From contig MWEK01000010.1 of assembly GCA_002070955.1 (NCBI GenBank), forward strand, positions 81,685-145,684: a stretch of 64,000 bases of DNA, written 5' to 3'. Below, piece by piece: positions 60,095 through 64,000 of this stretch (position 1 is the first letter of the stretch; each line of letters starts with the position of its first letter). Source of the DNA: Planctomycetes bacterium ADurb.Bin069. GTDB taxonomy: Bacteria; Planctomycetota; UBA8108; UBA8890; UBA8898. The position numbers were made by a program, and so were the translations under genes. The notes under the pieces are model-generated. The model was given only the letters and a program-made list of their open reading frames with translations. It was not told where the DNA came from and did not search any database.

Positions 60095-61504
60095 ATGAAG
60101 GTTTCCACACGTTTACCCACGGGGGCGGCGCACCTCATCGGCGTCGCGGGCTACGGCATGCGGGGGCTGGCGCGGCTTCTCCTGGGCGAGGGCCGCGCGG
60201 TGTCGGGCACCGATGCGGCCCGCGGTCCGGCGACGGACGCCCTCGTGCGCGCGGGACTGCGGTGGACCGGCGCGGAAGGCGTGCCGCGCCCCGCGGCTTT
60301 CGTCGTCCACTCCGCCGCGGTCGCCCCCGAACATGCCGAGCTTCGCGAGGCGCGCGCGCGCGGCCTGCCGTGCCTGACGTACGCCGCGGCGTTGGGCGCG
60401 TTCTGCGCGGAACGCACCGTGTTGGCCTGCGTGGGGACGCACGGCAAGTCGACGAGCACGGCGCTGCTCGCGCTGCTTCTGCGGGGGGGCGGCATGGATG
60501 CGGGTTGGCTCATCGGCGCGGATCCGCCGCCGGGCCTGGACGCGCTGCCGGCGAGCGCGCGCGCCGGGGACCCCATGGCGGTGGAGGCCTGCGAGTACAA
60601 CAGCTCCTTCCTGCAGTTCCGGCCCCGCGGGGCCGTGGTCACGAACGTCGAGAAGGAGCACGTCGATTGCTTTCCGACCGAGGCCGCGCTCCTTGAGGCG
60701 TTCGAGCGCTTTACGGCGGGCATCGAGGAGCGCGGAGCGCTCGCGGCTCCCCCGGCCGTCGCGGCGCGCCTTCGCGGCGCCGCGGCGCCGGGCGTGCGCG
60801 TCGTGACCTTCGGTCCCGGAGGCATGTGGCGCGTGGCGAGCCGCCGCGCGCGGGAGGAAGGGCAGGATGTGCGCCTGCGGGGCCCGAGCGGCGAGGAGCT
60901 CGAAGTGCGCCTGTCGATGCCGGGCGAGCACAACGCGCTGAACGCCGCCGGGGTCGTCGCGCTGGCGTGCGAGCTGTACGGGCGCGAGGCCTGCGCGCGC
61001 GGTGCGGCGGCGTTGAGCGGCTTCCGCGGCATGCGGCGGCGGTTCGAGGTGCTGCTGCGCGGCCCCGTGACCTACGTCGATGACTACGCGCACCACCCGA
61101 CGGAAGTGCGGGCGACGGTTGCGGCGGCGCGGGAGCGTTTCCCGCTCGCCGCGCGCTTGATCGTCGTGTTCCAGCCGCACCAGACCGCGCGCCTGGCGGC
61201 GTTTAGGGAGGAGTTCGCCGCCGCCCTCGGCGCGGCCGATCTGACCCTGGTAGTGCCTGTTTTCGCCGCGCGCGAGAACGGCGCGGCCGGGGCGGCTGCG
61301 GCCGCGGCTTTCGCGGGGCTCATGACACGGCGGGGCGCGGCGGCGGAGTTCTGCGCGGATTTCGATGCGGCGGGACGCGCGCTCGATGGCGCGTGCCGCC
61401 GGGGCGATGTCGTCGTGTGCATGGGCGCGGGGGATATCACCGATTTTGCCGCGGCGCGAGCCGCCGCGGCGCTGCAGGCGGAGGACGATGGCAAGGAAGC
61501 GTAA
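60095..61504 (+). CDS. murC: UDP-N-acetylmuramate:L-alanine ligase
   Basis: MurC adds L-Ala to UDP-MurNAc, the first peptide step. The 469-residue protein has the N-terminal nucleotide fold HLIGVAGYGMRGLARLLL, VVHSAAVAPEHAEL (cf. the usual V-x-S-S-A-I), the ATP site CVGTHGKSTSTALLALLL, VTNVEKEHVDCF, PGEHNALNAAGVVALA and the MurC signature YVDDYAHHPTEVRATV. It overlaps the next gene by 17 nt. The GGAG before the ATG is unusually close (2 nt). Confidence 0.93.
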   Translation: MKVSTRLPTGAAHLIGVAGYGMRGLARLLLGEGRAVSGTDAARGPATDALVRAGLRWTGAEGVPRPAAFVVHSAAVAPEHAELREARARGLPCLTYAAALGAFCAERTVLACVGTHGKSTSTALLALLLRGGGMDAGWLIGADPPPGLDALPASARAGDPMAVEACEYNSSFLQFRPRGAVVTNVEKEHVDCFPTEAALLEAFERFTAGIEERGALAAPPAVAARLRGAAAPGVRVVTFGPGGMWRVASRRAREEGQDVRLRGPSGEELEVRLSMPGEHNALNAAGVVALACELYGREACARGAAALSGFRGMRRRFEVLLRGPVTYVDDYAHHPTEVRATVAAARERFPLAARLIVVFQPHQTARLAAFREEFAAALGAADLTLVVPVFAARENGAAGAAAAAAFAGLMTRRGAAAEFCADFDAAGRALDGACRRGDVVVCMGAGDITDFAAARAAAALQAEDDGKEA

Positions 61505-62426
61505 GAGAATCGGCGTGCCTGGGAGGCTCACGCTTCGCGAGAGAATGGCGAAGTGGTCCCCCGAGGCCAAGGGGGCGGGTCTGCTGCTGGTTGCGGCGGC
61601 CCTGACGGGCATCGCGGCCCACCGCGCGTCGGGCTTCGTCCACGCCGACCCCGGACTCGCGTTCAGCGCGGGCCAAGTGGATGTCCAGGGACTGCCGGCG
61701 TGGCTCGATCCGGAATCGACGGCGGCGCTCCGGACCGCGTCCGCGGGTCTGGGCCGAATTCACGTTCTGGATCGGGCGCCGCTCCGGCGGCTGCGGGAAT
61801 ACTACCTGGCGAACGAGTGGGTGGCGTCGGTCGAGCGCCTGGAATACGCCGTGCCCGGCGCGGAGGGCGGCGGCGGCATCACCGGCCGGCTGCGGCTGAG
61901 AGACCCCATGTGCTTGGTGGGGCTCAGGGCGGGCGAATACTACTTCGCGGATACCGAGGGGCGCAGGCTCGGCGGCGTGCTGACCGCGCTGCCGCCGCCG
62001 GACTTGAGGCTGCCGGTGATCCAGTGGGCGAAGTACGTTCCGCCCCGCGGCGAGGCGTGGGGAGGACGGAAGGAGTTCGCCCGGGCGGACGAGCCGGTGC
62101 TGCACGGGTTTTACGTCGCGGCGCTGCTCACCCAGGCGGGACTGCGCGAGAGTCTTCCGCACTGGGTAGCGCGGATCGACGTGCGCAACGTGGGCCGCAA
62201 CGACTGGAGCGAGGTCGAGCTGGTCACCGAACCGGGGCACGCGGTGCGCCTGCAATGGGGCCGAACGGCGCGTTCGGAACTGGTGCACGGACGCGTGCAG
62301 GAAGCGCCCGTGTCCGAGAAGATCGACCGCCTCCGGCGGATCCTCGCCGGCGAGCGCCTGTGCCGAAGCGGCGAGGAGGTGCTGCTCTTCGAGCGGGGCG
62401 GCGTCGGAGGGGACAGAGGGCCATGA
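61488..62426 (+). CDS. FtsQ/DivIB-like division protein (by position)
   Basis: A 312-residue protein with a basic N-terminus (KRKRIGVPGRLTLRERMAKW), one membrane segment (GLLLVAAALTGIAAHRASGF, about residues 28-47) and an extracytoplasmic part that reads like POTRA (VDVQGLPAWLDPESTAALRTA...LRRLREYYLANEWVASVERLEYAVPGA) plus a beta region. This order and its place after murC match FtsQ, but sequence conservation is too low for certainty. ATG 61488 with GGAGGA upstream lies inside murC; an ATGA junction joins it to the next gene. Confidence 0.6.
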   Translation: MARKRKRIGVPGRLTLRERMAKWSPEAKGAGLLLVAAALTGIAAHRASGFVHADPGLAFSAGQVDVQGLPAWLDPESTAALRTASAGLGRIHVLDRAPLRRLREYYLANEWVASVERLEYAVPGAEGGGGITGRLRLRDPMCLVGLRAGEYYFADTEGRRLGGVLTALPPPDLRLPVIQWAKYVPPRGEAWGGRKEFARADEPVLHGFYVAALLTQAGLRESLPHWVARIDVRNVGRNDWSEVELVTEPGHAVRLQWGRTARSELVHGRVQEAPVSEKIDRLRRILAGERLCRSGEEVLLFERGGVGGDRGP

Positions 62427-63226
62427 GCGGGCGCAGCCCGATCATCACGCTGCTCACCGACTTCGGGAGCGAGGACTGTTTCGTGGGGGTGATGAAGGGC
62501 GTGATCGCGTCGATCGCGCCCCGCGCGGTGGTCATCGATCTGTGCCACGAAGCGCCGCCGCGGCGCGCGGCGACCGCCGGTTTCTTGCTGGCGTCGGCCT
62601 ACGCGTACTTCCCGCCCGGCACGGTCCACGCGGCGGTCGTCGATCCGGGCGTGGGTACGGCGCGCGCCGCGCTGGCCATCAAGGCCAAAGGCTTCTACTT
62701 CGTCGTGCCGGACAACGGGCTCATCGTGCCGGCGCTGGCCGGACCCGAGGAAGCCGACGAGATCGTCCGCATCGAGAACGAAGCCTGCTTCCTGAAACCC
62801 GTGAGCCGGACCTTCCACGGGCGCGACATCTTCGCCCCGGCGGCGGCTCGCATTGCGTGCGGCGTCCCGCTGTCAGCCCTCGGGAGGGCCGTGAGCGGGT
62901 TCGACCGCGGGTCCTTTCCGGCGGTGGCGCGCGCGCGCTCGCCGGACGGCGCAGAAGCGCTGCAGGGCGAGGTGATCCACATCGACCGGTTCGGAAACCT
63001 GGTCACGAATATCCGCGGCCTGGAGCGCGGCCGCGTCCTGTCGGTGCGGTGCGCGTCCTGCGAGGTGCGGGGCCTTCAAGAAACCTTCGCGGACGTGGAG
63101 GAGGGCTCCGCGCTCGCGTTTATCGGAAGCAGCGGGTATCTTGAGATCGCCGTCCGCGGAGGAAGCGCCGCCGGATCGCTGGGCGCCGAAACCGGCGAAA
63201 AAGTTCATGTGAAGATACGTTCCTGA
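62423..63226 (+). CDS. SAM hydroxide adenosyltransferase (DUF62 family)
   Basis: A 267-residue protein of the DUF62/SAM hydrolase family related to fluorinases, which splits S-adenosylmethionine to adenosine and methionine. Motifs are ITLLTDFGSEDCFVGVMKGVI (with the conserved Asp), PPGTVHAAVVDPGVGTAR, FVVPDNGLI, FHGRDIFAPAAA and IDRFGNLVTNI. The Asp-Arg-His set expected for water activation is present. It is translationally coupled to the ftsQ-like gene and is the last gene before the terminator; why it belongs to a cell-wall operon is unclear. Confidence 0.9.
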   Translation: MSGRSPIITLLTDFGSEDCFVGVMKGVIASIAPRAVVIDLCHEAPPRRAATAGFLLASAYAYFPPGTVHAAVVDPGVGTARAALAIKAKGFYFVVPDNGLIVPALAGPEEADEIVRIENEACFLKPVSRTFHGRDIFAPAAARIACGVPLSALGRAVSGFDRGSFPAVARARSPDGAEALQGEVIHIDRFGNLVTNIRGLERGRVLSVRCASCEVRGLQETFADVEEGSALAFIGSSGYLEIAVRGGSAAGSLGAETGEKVHVKIRS

Positions 63227-63269
63227 CCGAAAAAGGTGGCATGGTCCGGTGTAAGCTTATGGTCGGATC

Positions 63270-63294
63270 GCGCCGCCCGGCCGGCGCCGTTTTT
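63270..63294 (+). terminator. Intrinsic terminator of the dcw cluster
   Basis: GCGCCG (63270-63275) and CGGCGC (63282-63287) form a perfect stem with a 6-nt loop, followed by CG and five T residues (63290-63294). It is the only hairpin in the window with a proper T-run on the coding strand, and it lies 44 nt after the last gene of the cluster. Confidence 0.75.
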
Positions 63295-63313
63295 AGTCGA
63301 GCCCGAGTCAGTG

Positions 63314-63532
63314 ATGGTGCGCTATCGTCGGTTCGGTGAAGTTGCCTTGGAACTCGGCCTGATCGCCCCCGCCGATCTGGCGGAGGCGCTTGCCGAGCAG
63401 GCCGAGCGCCGTGCGCGAGGAGACCGGGTTCTTCTCGGGCAGATCCTGCTGGAGACGGCGCTCATGGACGAGACCGGCATCAAACGCGTGCTGGACACGC
63501 TGTATCCCGTCGAGGAGGACGAGGTCGAGTAA
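63314..63532 (+). CDS. Small MshEN/GspE-N-terminal-like domain protein
   Basis: A 72-residue protein (MVRYRRFGEVALELGLIAPADLAEALAEQAERR...VLLGQILLETALMDETGIKRVLDTLYP) made of one N-terminal GspE/MshE-type domain, the module that in type II secretion or pilus ATPases binds cyclic di-GMP or partner proteins. Standalone copies are frequent in PVC bacteria; their role is unknown. The ATG at 63314 is preferred because a longer frame from 63236 would run through the terminator. Confidence 0.6.
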   Translation: MVRYRRFGEVALELGLIAPADLAEALAEQAERRARGDRVLLGQILLETALMDETGIKRVLDTLYPVEEDEVE

Positions 63533-63564
63533 GCGCGCCGCGCAACCCGGCGCGTGCTTCCAGC

Positions 63565-63593
63565 TTGACCGCCGCGAGCGTCTGAGGCAGGAT
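63565..63593 (+). promoter_or_regulatory. Possible promoter of the zinc-ribbon repeat protein
   Basis: TTGACC (63565-63570) and CAGGAT (63588-63593) with 17 nt between, 73 nt before the ATG at 63667. The -10 match is poor. Confidence 0.3.
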
Positions 63594-63666
63594 GGTAGCA
63601 TGTGCCGCGGCGCATGATGTGCGCGCCGCGGCCTGGTTCGGCCGGCAACCTGTCGAAGAAGCAACC

Positions 63667-64000
63667 ATGAGCGAAGAGATCTCCTGCGCGCGGTGTGGTC
63701 GTACGTTGGCGCACGGCCTTGCCAGACGGAGAGCTCCGGGACCACTCTGTCTCGGCTGTCAGCGCAAGGCGGCTCAGGAAAAAGCGACGGCAAGCCCGGC
63801 ACCGCCTCCCGCGGCGCCGGTGGTTGCGCCGCCTTCAGCGGCGCAACCGAGCGGTCCTCCCCCCGTGTCGAGCCAGACGGCGCCTGGGGTCCAGAAGCCG
63901 CCCGTGCCCGGCGTGCCGCGTCCGGCGGCGCCTGGGGTCCAGAAGCCGCCCGCGCCCGGCGTGCCGCGTCCGGCGGCGCCTGGGGTCCAGAAGCCGCCCG
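63667..64000 (+). CDS. Zinc-ribbon protein with Pro-rich tandem repeats (runs off the window end)
   Basis: The frame from ATG 63667 begins with a zinc-ribbon-like pair of knuckles (SCARCGRTLAHG...LCLGC), then becomes Ala/Pro-rich, and from residue 72 enters 16-residue repeats of the form APGVQKPPVPGVPRPA. At least two full copies and part of a third are inside the window; the rest of the protein is unseen. Such a layout (zinc ribbon followed by a disordered linker) often precedes membrane or enzymatic domains in PVC bacteria, so no function is proposed. No strong Shine-Dalgarno is visible. Confidence 0.7.
   Translation, partial: MSEEISCARCGRTLAHGLARRRAPGPLCLGCQRKAAQEKATASPAPPPAAPVVAPPSAAQPSGPPPVSSQTAPGVQKPPVPGVPRPAAPGVQKPPAPGVPRPAAPGVQKPP
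63880..64000 (+). repeat. 48-nt tandem repeat in the zinc-ribbon gene
   Basis: The unit starting GCGCCTGGGGTCCAGAAG begins at 63880, 63928 and 63976, an exact 48-nt period encoding 16 residues. The copies are almost identical at the DNA level (one Val/Ala codon differs), which indicates recent duplication; the array continues past the window end. Confidence 0.85.

Noticed and set aside
63236..63313. A longer N-terminus for the MshEN-like protein
   Set aside because: It would translate through the intrinsic terminator at 63270-63294 and adds no domain sequence.

Overview
This window comes from a very GC-rich bacterial genome (most third codon positions are G or C; GTG, and once TTG, serve as start codons). 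The best guess is an uncultured member of the Planctomycetota or a neighbouring phylum. The evidence is a set of large secreted proteins ending in type-I dockerin-like repeats of the GD(A/V)N-x-D...DA(V)...L-x-YLF type with a DPT-x-D-x-L-x-C tail, Tat-exported sugar-isomerase-like proteins, a Tricorn protease, a GH127 enzyme, and a cell-wall gene cluster without ftsA or ftsZ. This placement is inference; no rRNA or tRNA gene was recognised in the window. No insertion sequences, phage genes or CRISPR arrays were seen, and base composition is even except for an A/T-richer stretch just before mraZ.

Layout. 1-8.3 kb: the 5' part of lon (minus), two consecutive Tat-signal proteins related to sugar metabolism (a xylose-isomerase-like TIM barrel and an L-fucose/arabinose-isomerase-like protein), then a 1,296-residue CotH-kinase/lamin-tail/dockerin surface protein. 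8.4-14.7 kb: a selenocysteine operon selA-selD-selB followed by a small exported protein and a NapH-like membrane iron-sulfur protein; SelD carries an N-terminal Cys-rich segment and a C-terminal AhpD-like CxxC domain. 14.8-21.2 kb (minus): a PKD lipoprotein, a sigma-54 activator with a metallo-beta-lactamase-fold enzyme, and a GH127-like glycosidase. 21.4-31.9 kb: Tricorn protease, a FucP-like sugar:H+ symporter with a large inserted loop, a large (beta/alpha)8 glycosidase-like protein and 6-phosphogluconate dehydrogenase. Together with the first genes these suggest polysaccharide and deoxysugar/pentose scavenging.

32.0-37.8 kb: a tightly packed heme operon (metal-binding lipoprotein, hemX/ccsA, hemA, hemC, hemD, hemH), followed by a chorismate mutase/prephenate dehydratase/DAHP synthase fusion. 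40-48.8 kb: three more dockerin-type secreted proteins, one with an apparent frameshift and one with a cohesin-like N-terminus, plus an N-acetyltransferase, a DUF4416 protein, an RNHCP zinc-ribbon protein and a small sigma-region-4 protein. 49-63.2 kb: a division and cell-wall (dcw) cluster mraZ-orf-rsmH-ftsL?-ftsI-murE-murF-mraY-ftsW-murG-lysM-murC-ftsQ?-SAM hydrolase, nearly all genes overlapping by 4-20 nt, closed by an intrinsic terminator. It lacks murD, murB, ddl, ftsA and ftsZ, and its penicillin-binding protein appears to lack the SxxK catalytic motif. The window ends in a zinc-ribbon protein with 48-nt tandem repeats.

Promoters of the form TTGAC(A/G/C)-N16-18-TA(t/c)(a/c)(a/c)T recur before most transcription units, indicating a conventional housekeeping sigma factor.
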